Positions 37,142 to 49,500 of a DNA stretch of 64,000 bases are shown piece by piece. A program made the translations under genes and the position numbers. The notes under the pieces are model-generated. The model was given only the letters and a program-made list of their open reading frames with translations. It made no database searches and had not been told where the DNA came from. This DNA comes from Alitta virens (lineage: Eukaryota > Annelida > Polychaeta > Phyllodocida > Nereididae), in assembly GCA_932294295.1 (NCBI GenBank), contig OW028581.1, forward strand, positions 14,048,162 to 14,112,161, in the 5' to 3' direction. How positions within the stretch are numbered: position 1 is the first letter of the stretch; each line of letters opens with the position of its first letter.

Positions 37142-38013
37142 TATGCATTGTCTTAGGCCATCTTCATAGGATTTGGTATAGAGAAAATACCCATTTTAAT
37201 GAGACATGCATGGAACAACAATTGACCAGCATTTATTGTTCAAAAATTCTTGCATTCTTCTGATGGTGATTAATGCTCTGCAGGTAAGTATGACCAACAC
37301 TATGTAAGTTTGTTTCAAAGACAAATATATGGTTAAAGAAAGGGAAAATAAGGAAAAAAAACATAAACGATACACACAGAAAGTGAAATAGAATTATATG
37401 CCTAGTAGTTAAATCATCATGACTGCACAACCAACTTCAAAATCAGCACATGCCCATTCACCAGCATTAGTTGTATACATACCCAATAAATCTGTTTAAA
37501 AGCAAAAAAAACTGTCACACTTGAGAAAGTCATCAATCCCAGCCATCTAGTCACATTTACACTCATGGGTAGGTAAATTTATCTCTACCGTGTACATCCA
37601 GTCAATATACAACGAGATTTATTGCATGTACCTGAAAGGCTACACGATCAAAAGTAAACACTGACTTAACTATTGAAATACAAGTCAGCTCTCTTTCAAA
37701 CGCGGTGAACTCATAATCAGACTGTTCAACTGAAATACTACACCATGGTGTAATCAATGGCAGTGTTAAGTGTTTTCCTCCCAGTTTAATAAAAAATTCA
37801 AATTTAAAAATGAAAATCCAAAGAAAACTTTTGTTACGTGAAATTTTTTTTATAAAAAATACTTAGTTAGTTCTATTGAAAACAGCCTGTCAAATTTAAC
37901 CTACACAAAGATAGGGACTGCAATTTATGTTGTTGGATGCAAGTATCTAACAGTCTTATATTCCCTTTCTTGAACCTTATAGTATAACCATACCACATAT
38001 ATTGCAGTCCCTA

Positions 38014-38392
38014 CCCAGTCAAGACATGACATAATGAAGATGTCATAATGACATCACGAAAGTCTCAAATGTATGGGATCATAAAAGATCTCAATTTAAT
38101 CTCAACATGTCATTTATCTCAGATAAAATGAGTATTCTCAATGTGATCTCAACATGATACTGAATTTAGTTAAAATTATCAATGGCAAAACAGCTGTGAT
38201 CGATAATGGAGTGACAATTCTACCATAGTAATAATATCTTATTTATACTAAAGTGATCTCAAAGTATGAGATCATTCTGAGATCATTTTGTGATTTCAAA
38301 TTGATATCATACTGAGCTCATGAACATCTCATTTTCTGAGATCATGTAAGAGATCGTTCTGAGATCGTCATGACTTCATATTCTTGACTGGA
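38014..38392. mobile_element. 379-bp TA-inserted MITE
   Basis: Ends CCAGTCAAGA at both termini in inverted orientation, flanked by TA (38012-38013, 38393-38394). The paralogous empty site CCCTAGAATG is intact in unit F and again at about 39179, so the insertion and TA duplication can be read directly. The interior is rich in GAGATC motifs in both orientations. There is no coding capacity. It is of Tc1/mariner type by its TA target. Confidence 0.85.
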
Positions 38393-38725
38393 TAGAATGA
38401 GTGGAATCTTGAATGCATAACATGAATGCTGTTTCCTTACAATCACATTTAGTTCAACTGCTGGTATACGATGCTACCTGCCGCTAAACGGAAATGTCTG
38501 GCAAACCTCAATATACCTGGCTACTCAAAGCCAGATCAGAAATACATGCAGCACCATCTGGTGCATAAGTTGAATTGTTCTTTTTTTCTTCAAATTTTCC
38601 ATGTAGATAACCATTCTGAAGTTAAATGGTTTAGGTGCACCATAAGTCAGTATACTGCACATGTAAATTGCTGTTACATTAACAGTGAGTAAATGTTTGA
38701 AAAATGCTGTTCTTTTAACAAAGGG

Positions 38726-38890
38726 TGGTGGTGGTGGTGGATTAGGGCTTTACGTCCTGTATTTCTGCACCTGATGGGCTAATTAGGACAGGCAGGGACC
38801 ATGGCAGTGAGATGAAGGATGAAAAAGCCATCCAACATAGGCTCAACCGGGAAATGAACCCGGGACCCAGTGGTTGCAAGCCCAGCACGC
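38726..38890 (-). mobile_element. SINE-like insertion with 14-bp target duplication
   Basis: Flanked by perfect direct repeats CTTTTAACAAAGGG (38712-38725, 38891-38904); other units have one copy of this site. On the minus strand it starts at 38890. A tRNA T-arm-like hairpin is formed by 38847-38863 (5-bp CCGGG/CCCGG stem, 7-base loop), and the 3' end is a (CCA)n-type simple repeat (GTG repeats at 38726-38740 on the plus strand). An A box is not evident, so the head may be 5'-truncated or only half tRNA-like. Confidence 0.75.
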
Positions 38891-41396
38891 CTTTTAACAA
38901 AGGGCGCCAGTTGACCATGGTAGGTATAAGCTAAGTGTAAGCTTGGTGAAGACAGAAGCTGGCTTCAGTCAGTTATAGCCACAGCCAGGAATAGGCTGCT
39001 CTATATATACAGCTGTCTAAACTCGACCATATTTTATGGAACTGACTGCAGATGGCATTTACTTAATGAAGTTTTAGTTCTAATACATCAAAAACACAAG
39101 ATGCAATGAGCATGATCAATGAGTATACAAATGCTGCAACCTTAAATCAAACTTCCATTTAACAAAATATATTGCAGTCCCTAGAATGCATGAAATCTGG
39201 AATGCATAACACAAATGCTGTATCCTTACAATCAATGCTGCAGTCATTTTGATATGTAGGACTTGCAGTTTAAGGCGGCTGAGTGAGCATAGCTCATAAC
39301 AAATAATAATCATCAGCAGGGTTTGACATCAGCACCTGGTCCTACCAATTAGCCTTAAACCACCCTAGATGAGTAATCAACAGATCACAGGTAGCTACCA
39401 TATATTTTTGCACCATGAAGAAGGCAATTGATTTTTTTAATCAAAGGGTAAGATATTGCTCCTCAACACCCTTCAAACTGCAAATAGGCCATGAGACTGT
39501 TTTATTGCAATTAATGGCCAAGAGAGAATTAGAACGTTTTTGCGAGTCGAGCAGGACAGATACGAATGTGCTGATACAGCATCTTTCATAGAATTGTTAA
39601 TGATAAGCTCATCAACTCTTAAACTGTTCCCATATCAACTATACCAACAGAAAATGCATTCATGACTGTAAAAAACATTTCCAATATGATTAAGTGCTCA
39701 TGTGTAAAATACTGGCTTTACATAAGAGCAACCTAGAGCAGACTGTACAAGATTACACAAATTTAGCAGGACTATCATCTATCATTAATGAGAAGCACAC
39801 ACAGGGCATTTCTTACTTGTTCAACAATCCAAGTAAAATTCGATACTATATGATGATTAACATGATGAATATATATCAGAAGAGAAACACATAATACAAA
39901 CATTCACAAGTCTTGTATTGTGATTTAACCGTAAATAACTTGCAAATACCTGTGCAACTAAAATTTGATGAAGTGGACTAAATTGTATGACTAAAGCTAT
40001 TGCTAGCTGATAAATGCCTGGCGGTACCTATAAGTCCACGGCCCACAAATCCTTACATGCGAAAATCTGAAAGTTCGACCTTGTTACACAGATTTATTAT
40101 CTGACATTCAGATTGATTAGCTTTTGTGTTGACGTTATAAATTGGTGATAATTTGTTTTATTAGCACACTAGGGCACTGAAATAATATGGAAATGATAGT
40201 TTAACTATTTTAACTGTCAAACTGAAAAAACTATGAACTTGACAGACCTATTTCAAAATAAAAACATAGGCTGCACTGCAGCTAAACCCTAAGCGAATCC
40301 CACATAGCACACAGACATCATTTAAATTGCATATAATGCACCAGGCAATGTTGCTTTTTTATCTTTCATTTTATAAAGTAAATTGTATTATAGGTACACT
40401 CAAGTGTCACAGTCCGAGGGGAAGACCTCGAAAAGATTAATAACTAGGCTTAACGGTTCTCATGAAGGAGGAACAAATAAGTTGAATATGACTATTCAAG
40501 CAAAGGAGAGCTGTGAATGTGAAAGTTAGTTTCAATGAATCCCTTTGCTCATTTTGACTGCTGGGTTCTGTCAATATATGGCGAAGAAAAATGGAATACC
40601 ATATAATTCAACAATCCACTAAAATATTTGTGTATCTCAAGCCCAAGTATTACATTTTACTGGTAGCTATTCTTCATAATTTTTGCGGTCATATATTGAA
40701 ACCGAGCTACAAACATGATTGAGTGATAAAGGGAAAGATGGAGTGGAAAACTCAGACCAACAAATGAATAACCCTCCTGGGTTGGTTTACTGCTGATCCA
40801 CGTTTCTTGTCAACCCTGTGCGATTCACTCTGTTTTTGTAACAACATTCTTGAATAACTGAAATTGATATGCTATTAAAATACAGCACATGCTGTCCTTC
40901 ACAAATCAGTTGTATTTTTTTACATTTATTTTCCTTTTTTGTTTTAATTATCTATTGGGGTTGACTGACAGAGGGTGTAAACTTTGTCCTTTGTTTTATT
41001 GACCTACTCATGCCATTTGTCATCTGTTTACATGTCTTGCGTTGAAATTACATTTTACATATCTATTTTAACAATATGGAACAGACAGTAAAATGAATAT
41101 TTTATTTGGAAATCAATTCTTATGAAAACATACACATGATGTGATCAATCATTAATTCATGATATATATGGAGGTTCTTTTTTGATAGATAAGTCAAATT
41201 ATTTTTTAATAGATTATTAACATCTTAATGCTTCATTTTGGGACACATTAATTTCTTTGTTGTTTACTACTTCATGACCTAGATTTACTCCTAAATCGTT
41301 TTTCCTAGTATCAAAGATTTTGTAATCTATGTTATACCACACATTTCATCAATTTTTATAAATAAGGTTTAGATGTAGCATACACATGAAACATAC

Positions 41397-42459
41397 CATG
41401 GAGACAAGAGTAGAAGGAGTGGAAACCCAGCATGTTCAAAACTTCAGTCAGTGTCTCAGATTAGTTCTTAAAAACCTGTGAAATGTAACAACTACATGTC
41501 TAATGACCGTCATATACCCCATTTTGGCTCTGAATTGTGTCATTCTACCCTGTTGTTGCAATAGTCTAACCGTAAATAACCCCTTTGCTTGTGGAATTTC
41601 TATTCCTTAAAATACAGAAAAGATGGGATTAAACTTATAAACTTAGTTAAAAAAAAACTTCTGACATAACTAAAATTCTACGTATTATCATATTATGATA
41701 GGCAAAAGTTTTACTAAAATTAAGACAGTACTTTAAATAATTAACAATAAACACTTTCATCGGTATTCCTCACATATTATGTTGAATGTGTACCACTGTA
41801 CAATGACTCTTTATGGGAGATTTCAATGCAATACTTCCATTAAATTGTATGACTCATAGTGAGGACAAGGTCATCATTGACATCAAAAAAAATTTCTGGA
41901 CCTTTTCCATTATAGATCTAAAGTTTTATATAGTATATACATATGATGTTATTTAGATAAATTACCAAAATGTAAAATTACTTTTTTTTCCTTTCTTTTT
42001 AGTTCTACTGATATTCATGGCTTCTTCAAAAACAACAAATTACGCATGAGTTCGCACTAACCACTCATATATTGTTTAAATACTTGATATGTTATCTTTT
42101 AACTACCCAAAGGACAAATTCGCCAAAGCCATCCCACTTGAGTTATGATAATGTTAAGAATAAGCATTTTTATCCATTTAAATGTGACTTTTTATCTAAA
42201 TTTGTATGTAACTTGGCTTAGAATTGTCATATTTTCATGGCAGGGACAAAAAGGAGGACACTGCCTCTCTCTGGCCCAGCGAGACACTGATTTGATGAAA
42301 GACTACCACCAACTATAAAATTGCCAATAAAAGTGGGGGTTAAAACCGCCAAATTTGAAGAAACATAGGCAAATCCAATGCTTATGACCAGAAAGTCCTA
42401 AAATTATCGAATTATGTGTGACCAAATGAGTTTCCACTCCTTCTACTCTTGTCTCCATG
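41397..42459. mobile_element. 1.06-kb element with perfect 30-bp inverted ends
   Basis: 41397-41426 and 42430-42459 are exact reverse complements of each other (key core GGAGACAAGAGTAG). The interior is AT-rich, with no long open frame. A target duplication is not obvious. A related end sequence, CCATGGAGACAAGAGTA, occurs alone at 55627-55643. It is probably a non-autonomous DNA transposon of unknown family. Confidence 0.7.
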
Positions 42460-42956
42460 AATATACATACCAGGCATTTGTTTACTTTTCATGAATAACC
42501 ATGCACATATATATTGATTTGTAATAAACATTGAAAACAACCAAGACAATTTTACTTCATTGTATCTTATTATCCTCAATTTTCTTTACTGAAAGGCTCA
42601 TTCTTCCCTTCACCTGGAGGAAATGACGCAGTGTCAACGTCTTTTCGTAGCTGTAAGCTCTTCCACTTATTATTTGTAGATTAAATAAAGTCAAATGATG
42701 CAGAATCTATTGCCAACACAACAAGTTGAGAATCACGAATACGCACCGCCTAATATGCGTATTATTTTACCTATTCTACTGATATTCCTCTCAACGTGCC
42801 TCTATCTATTTCTTTCATTCGAATCCAAGCTATTCTAATCATGCAGTCATAGAGACTTGTAAAGGTCTTTCCCTTAGTACACATAACCACTTTGGTGCCA
42901 TAAATTCCATTAGCTCTAAATATTGTAATAATCATTGTCTTTCAATCAAATACATC

Positions 42957-44590
42957 TCATGCATCATCATCTTTCTCATGCATATTCATGTGAACAGTCA
43001 ATTGATAGCGTTCAATGAAACTTTTGCCACATTTATTGCATGAAAATGGTCGTTCTCCACTGTGGGTTCTCTTGTGCCTTGTCAAAGAATTCACTTGTGT
43101 AAATCTTTTTCCACAAAAATCACAGGAAAAAGGTTTCGCCTTAACGTGGGTTCCTTTGTGTATCTTCAGGGCCCCTGATTGTGTGAAAGTCTTTTCACAT
43201 ATCTCACACTTGTACGGTCTGATATTGCTGTGAGTTAATTCATGAATTCTTAATCCAGCAAATTTCTTGAATGTCTTTCCGCAAGTTTTACATTCCACGG
43301 GTGGTTTTTCTTCATGTATTTTACTGTGAGTTTTAAGATTACCTCTGGCACGGAACATCTTGCCACAAACATCACACACAAACTCTAAATCACTATGTAC
43401 ACATCGTATATGACTTAGCAACATCTTCCTGAGAAAATAAGACTTCCCACAAGTTTTGCAAACAAAGGTCCTCTCTCCATGTGTTAGTTTATGTTCTTCA
43501 TAAACATCTTTTCGCGAGAATGGTTTTCCGCAAATTTCACACAAGAAAGCTTTAGTTTCTTCATGGATTGCATAATGATGCTTTAGTACTGATGCTTTTC
43601 CAAACGACATTCCACAAACTTCACATTTGAAAGGCCTCCTATTAAAATGAATTGCAAGAATATGCTCTCTTAGTTCGCCAATTCGTATATATCCTTTGTC
43701 ACAAGAATTGCATTTAAATGGGTACTTCTTTGTATGAGTAATGTAGTGACGTTTCAGCGTATTCCTCACAACGAAGTGTTTGTCACATTGATCACATTTG
43801 TGCACTTCAGCTGATTGTGGATGATCAATAGAAATATGTTGTGTTAATTTCCAAAGTGTTTCAAATGTTTGCTTGCAGTAGTTGCAGTCATAAGTCTCTG
43901 CTGACGAAGCCTTGGTCTTATCAATAAATGCATCAATAGCAACCATGTCATCATATACAGAGTGTGTGAAATCATTTTGATTCATATCATCATCTTTAGC
44001 ACTATCATTAAGCATAGTAGCGCCTTCTTCATGACAATTTGAAGTGGAGTTACAATATTCTGGCTCAGATTGGTCACATCTAAATACTTCAGCTGATGCA
44101 GGATGGTCCTGAGTCATATGAACCTGCAGATCATTATCTTTCTTAAATTGTTTTACACAATAGTGGCATTGGAGAGACCCATTTTCCATAATTTCAGACT
44201 CAATGTTAATTAAATGTTTTTCGATGTTGCTTTGGTCATTAGTTTTTCTGTTGGTATGTTGTGAATTAATGTGTCTTTTCAGTCGTCTTTGATCCGAAAA
44301 TCCCTTGGCGCACACTCCAAATTTAATAGGGAATTTGTTGGTATGTGTCCAATAGTGTCTTTTCAAACCTTTCTTTTCAGAGAACACCTTGATATACTGA
44401 TCACACTTGAACACTTTTGCAGAAGCAGGATGATCATGTAATATGTGGCTTTTCAATTCAAAGTGAGATCCAAATTGTTTGATGCAGCAGTCACAATTGT
44501 AAGTACCATCAAGTCCTGAGTTGAACGTCTTTTGGTCTCCTGATCTTGTATTAACCATACTTTCTGTGGTGCCAAAACTTCTTTTGATGC
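42957..44590 (-). CDS. ZnF-7: diverged C2H2 zinc-finger terminal exon (13 canonical fingers)
   Basis: 543 codons plus stop. The exon begins after TTTTGCTTCAG with GC, phase 1 as in all other copies, reading IKRSFGTTESMVNTRSGD. There are 13 canonical C2H2 fingers and three degenerate N-terminal ones: CDQY for CDQC, a lost first Cys in IKFGVC, and an FRCDQS remnant. It retains the DHPxSAxVFKCDQC three-finger module pattern and the final TQVNSLTRHKR and FIERYQLTVH fingers seen in the tandem copies. It is the ZnF exon nearest to the PWWP gene, 6.75 kb downstream of its last upstream exon, and is the most likely constitutive partner. Joined protein about 1,190 residues. Confidence 0.85.
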
Positions 44591-44842
44591 CTGAAGCAAA
44601 ATGTATAAAAATCAATAGAATTTCACAGCCAGACTTCCATCACTGACAATAATGTTTATCAATAGTAAATTTTCACAAGAAATCCAGACAAGCATGTACT
44701 TAAAGCTATAACTCTCTCATTTAAATATCTTATTTAACTGTGACTGAAGGCAGCACAATGGCAGTAATGACAGTCTCAATTGACTCAAATATCTTCATCA
44801 CAAGCAAGAGTGTACACGCTGAACGCTGATTTAAGATTTCCT
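44591..44842. other. Flank of ZnF-7
   Basis: Unremarkable AT-rich DNA between the ZnF-7 acceptor and the start of the 2,329-bp duplication. Confidence 0.5.
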
Positions 44843-47171
44843 ATCTCTTGGGAAGCGGTTGTGTGGAATGTTCAAGTGAAGCCATTGCGATTTTGATGCA
44901 GGGATTAAAGAGGTAATTTTCCATCTCAAATGTGGGCTACACAGCAATATCTGTCCCCATAAACAATGTCTGGGACTAAGTCACCTCAACATAAGAACAG
45001 CCACCTGATGTAAACAGTGTGCATTTGTGTTGTCTTACACTATCTGTAACTTTCACAGAATTAGGCATTGCTCAGATCTAGAGGCATGGGTACACGTGAC
45101 TCGAGTTCCAAATCTGAGGGGTAGGCCTGTTGGTTAACTAGCCCTGACGACTCTCATGACAGAAAAACAGATAATTAAGTTAGGACAATGTTCTAGACTA
45201 CTAACCTATTACATTAATTTAATCAGAAGTTGATTACTCACTGAAACTGCCCTTTGTTTCTATCTGGCTATAGGCCTAATGTCACGCACACTTGTTGGCA
45301 TGCTCTCAACAAAGTTCAAGTGCATTTAACGAAAATAAATCACAGTCGAGCAAGCTTGGATATAGATCTGACAAGTTGGGATCCAATTCGCGGCATTTCC
45401 TGGCATTTTTGCTGATCCGGTGTTCCAGTTCTGGACAGTTACAGCATGAGGTAGAAGTTCATGGTTACTGCAACCACTTGGGTTGCATTTAAGGTCAACA
45501 GTCGTCAAATCGGTGAAATGCCGCAAAAATAGTCATATTTTTGCCATTTTTCTCAAGAAAGGGCTGTTATTTCCAAAATCTGTCAAACAACCGGCCATAT
45601 ACATGCTTATTGGCACAGTTCTAGACCATTCTGGGGACCCTCTCATCTCCTCCCCAAATAGCAGCTGGATTATAACACTATCCATCAGCTCACCTGAGGG
45701 TTTCTGTCAAAAATGATTGGACACCTGGGCGGAGACACTCGTGGATGTCAGACACTGCTTGTTGTGCTTCTGAGCAGCTGAGTTTGCCCATCTTCTGCAT
45801 GATTCAATTATTACTAAAATCAAAAGCAGGATGAGATAATCAGATTTTAACGGCTTCCTTTGTGTAGCTTCATGACCCTCTTCGTGTCAAAGTCTTCTCA
45901 GATGCATTTATTGGACACATGTAATGTTTGATACTGCTGTGATTAAATTCATAAACCTCGTTCCTTAAATGACTTTCCACAAATATTACACTTCACCATT
46001 GTTCACTTGTAGCTTTTCTTCATGGTTCTTAATACTGTCAGCTGTAAATACCCCAAAGGAACTGAAAGTTTTCCCACTAATATCACACTAAATTCAAGTT
46101 CATTCACTATATGCTAAAAAAAAAAATCCTGTTGTGCAAATGAAGATCCTCTCACTATTACACTACACATCATACCATTTCATTACCTCATCATTAATAA
46201 CTATCTAGATCTGAGTTTACTGTTTTGATCTTTCTTTTTTTCCCATATTTATATGAATATATTTGTTCAAGATGCGTGTTACCTGCGCAGTTATTTATAT
46301 AGAAAATTGTAAATCTTCATCAGTGTCATCAATAACCTAAAGGGTGTCTCCTGACCATATCAATTTTTTTTCCTGTATATGGATTTTGGTAAATACCCAT
46401 GTCTATGTCATAATTTGCGTGAGAATGGCTTTCAACAAATTCACATCAATAGGCGTACGTCAAAATAATGTTTCAGGGCGTTCCACAAACTTCAAAAGTA
46501 AATAGCCACTTTTCGATTACTTCAGCTCACACCTCTGTTGCCTTTCCACAAGATCAACATATCAACTTTTTAATCTCATTTTGTGCCTAAATTAGTGTTG
46601 TTCCTACTAACAAATAGATTGTTGCACTGATCACATTTATGCACCATTGCAGATCATATTACTGCAGTAACAATCATAAATATCTCCTAACAAAGCCTTT
46701 GTCTCAACAATAAACGCATCAATTTCAACATAATAATCTCTCCAGACTTAGCATTATCAATTTCCGCATCTACAACGATATTGCTTCCATTGATATTATA
46801 TATAATTAAATATTATCATCGAGATTTCGCACTTTATAATGAATTTGATTAAGGATCCCATATTGGCCACATATATCAGAAGGTATCAGGCTGCCATATT
46901 CACTTTATAAAATCTATTATTAATAAACATCATAGTCTGCCTTTCACACCAACCCTATTAAGTCACCCAGAAATGCATAGGCCAAAGGAAAATGGCCAAA
47001 GAGGATGCCCAGCAAGCACACATGTAGGGAGCAGCATGCAGCATAACTTAGAAATGAATTGCATTTCAAACACAAACATATATATGTTATATCCATGTAG
47101 TTTAATCCACTACACCCGAAATTGAGGCCCGTGGTGACGACATTACATGTGTTTCAAGAAATTGGTTAGAC
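44843..47171. repeat. 2,329-bp direct duplication, copy 1
   Basis: Repeated head-to-tail at 47172-49500 with no difference seen by eye, including an identical run of 11 A at the matching place. It contains the conserved upstream block (45515-45720) and the decayed ZnF copy. It is either a very recent duplication or an assembly artefact. Confidence 0.9.
45848..46880 (-). pseudogene. Decayed C2H2 zinc-finger exon (relic 1)
   Basis: The minus strand aligns by eye with ZnF-7 over several fingers, with many stops and frameshifts. Examples are the CNICGKSFKE-like piece at 45970-45992, the GATCACATTTATGCAC piece at 46629-46644 (CDQC finger), and the linker at 46667-46740 matching ZnF-7 43875-43950. 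The last fingers are missing. It is an eighth member of the array that has died. Confidence 0.75.
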
Positions 47172-49500
47172 ATCTCTTGGGAAGCGGTTGTGTGGAATGT
47201 TCAAGTGAAGCCATTGCGATTTTGATGCAGGGATTAAAGAGGTAATTTTCCATCTCAAATGTGGGCTACACAGCAATATCTGTCCCCATAAACAATGTCT
47301 GGGACTAAGTCACCTCAACATAAGAACAGCCACCTGATGTAAACAGTGTGCATTTGTGTTGTCTTACACTATCTGTAACTTTCACAGAATTAGGCATTGC
47401 TCAGATCTAGAGGCATGGGTACACGTGACTCGAGTTCCAAATCTGAGGGGTAGGCCTGTTGGTTAACTAGCCCTGACGACTCTCATGACAGAAAAACAGA
47501 TAATTAAGTTAGGACAATGTTCTAGACTACTAACCTATTACATTAATTTAATCAGAAGTTGATTACTCACTGAAACTGCCCTTTGTTTCTATCTGGCTAT
47601 AGGCCTAATGTCACGCACACTTGTTGGCATGCTCTCAACAAAGTTCAAGTGCATTTAACGAAAATAAATCACAGTCGAGCAAGCTTGGATATAGATCTGA
47701 CAAGTTGGGATCCAATTCGCGGCATTTCCTGGCATTTTTGCTGATCCGGTGTTCCAGTTCTGGACAGTTACAGCATGAGGTAGAAGTTCATGGTTACTGC
47801 AACCACTTGGGTTGCATTTAAGGTCAACAGTCGTCAAATCGGTGAAATGCCGCAAAAATAGTCATATTTTTGCCATTTTTCTCAAGAAAGGGCTGTTATT
47901 TCCAAAATCTGTCAAACAACCGGCCATATACATGCTTATTGGCACAGTTCTAGACCATTCTGGGGACCCTCTCATCTCCTCCCCAAATAGCAGCTGGATT
48001 ATAACACTATCCATCAGCTCACCTGAGGGTTTCTGTCAAAAATGATTGGACACCTGGGCGGAGACACTCGTGGATGTCAGACACTGCTTGTTGTGCTTCT
48101 GAGCAGCTGAGTTTGCCCATCTTCTGCATGATTCAATTATTACTAAAATCAAAAGCAGGATGAGATAATCAGATTTTAACGGCTTCCTTTGTGTAGCTTC
48201 ATGACCCTCTTCGTGTCAAAGTCTTCTCAGATGCATTTATTGGACACATGTAATGTTTGATACTGCTGTGATTAAATTCATAAACCTCGTTCCTTAAATG
48301 ACTTTCCACAAATATTACACTTCACCATTGTTCACTTGTAGCTTTTCTTCATGGTTCTTAATACTGTCAGCTGTAAATACCCCAAAGGAACTGAAAGTTT
48401 TCCCACTAATATCACACTAAATTCAAGTTCATTCACTATATGCTAAAAAAAAAAATCCTGTTGTGCAAATGAAGATCCTCTCACTATTACACTACACATC
48501 ATACCATTTCATTACCTCATCATTAATAACTATCTAGATCTGAGTTTACTGTTTTGATCTTTCTTTTTTTCCCATATTTATATGAATATATTTGTTCAAG
48601 ATGCGTGTTACCTGCGCAGTTATTTATATAGAAAATTGTAAATCTTCATCAGTGTCATCAATAACCTAAAGGGTGTCTCCTGACCATATCAATTTTTTTT
48701 CCTGTATATGGATTTTGGTAAATACCCATGTCTATGTCATAATTTGCGTGAGAATGGCTTTCAACAAATTCACATCAATAGGCGTACGTCAAAATAATGT
48801 TTCAGGGCGTTCCACAAACTTCAAAAGTAAATAGCCACTTTTCGATTACTTCAGCTCACACCTCTGTTGCCTTTCCACAAGATCAACATATCAACTTTTT
48901 AATCTCATTTTGTGCCTAAATTAGTGTTGTTCCTACTAACAAATAGATTGTTGCACTGATCACATTTATGCACCATTGCAGATCATATTACTGCAGTAAC
49001 AATCATAAATATCTCCTAACAAAGCCTTTGTCTCAACAATAAACGCATCAATTTCAACATAATAATCTCTCCAGACTTAGCATTATCAATTTCCGCATCT
49101 ACAACGATATTGCTTCCATTGATATTATATATAATTAAATATTATCATCGAGATTTCGCACTTTATAATGAATTTGATTAAGGATCCCATATTGGCCACA
49201 TATATCAGAAGGTATCAGGCTGCCATATTCACTTTATAAAATCTATTATTAATAAACATCATAGTCTGCCTTTCACACCAACCCTATTAAGTCACCCAGA
49301 AATGCATAGGCCAAAGGAAAATGGCCAAAGAGGATGCCCAGCAAGCACACATGTAGGGAGCAGCATGCAGCATAACTTAGAAATGAATTGCATTTCAAAC
49401 ACAAACATATATATGTTATATCCATGTAGTTTAATCCACTACACCCGAAATTGAGGCCCGTGGTGACGACATTACATGTGTTTCAAGAAATTGGTTAGAC
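47172..49500. repeat. 2,329-bp direct duplication, copy 2
   Basis: Second copy of 44843-47171, abutting it directly. The two copies share only a 1-bp overlap at the junctions. Confidence 0.9.
48177..49209 (-). pseudogene. Decayed C2H2 zinc-finger exon (relic 2)
   Basis: Copy of relic 1 inside the duplicated segment, carrying the same stops and frameshifts. Confidence 0.75.

Larger units (their letters stand above)
37200..42956. repeat. Array spacer of unit G and ZnF-7 3' region
   Basis: 37200-40050 is a diverged type I spacer carrying two later insertions (38014-38392 and 38726-38890). 40050-41395 is AT-rich with a stretch at 40405-40500 resembling 45110-45190. 41397-42459 is bounded by long inverted repeats. 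42460-42956 should include the ZnF-7 3' UTR. No gene is supported. Confidence 0.65.

Noticed and set aside
38726..38890. tRNA gene
   Set aside because: Only a T-arm-like hairpin is present; there is no acceptor stem, D-arm or A box, and the segment has a target-site duplication.
1..44590. CRISPR array or prokaryotic repeat system
   Set aside because: Repeats are kilobase-scale segmental duplications in intron-bearing animal DNA, not short regular repeats with unique spacers.
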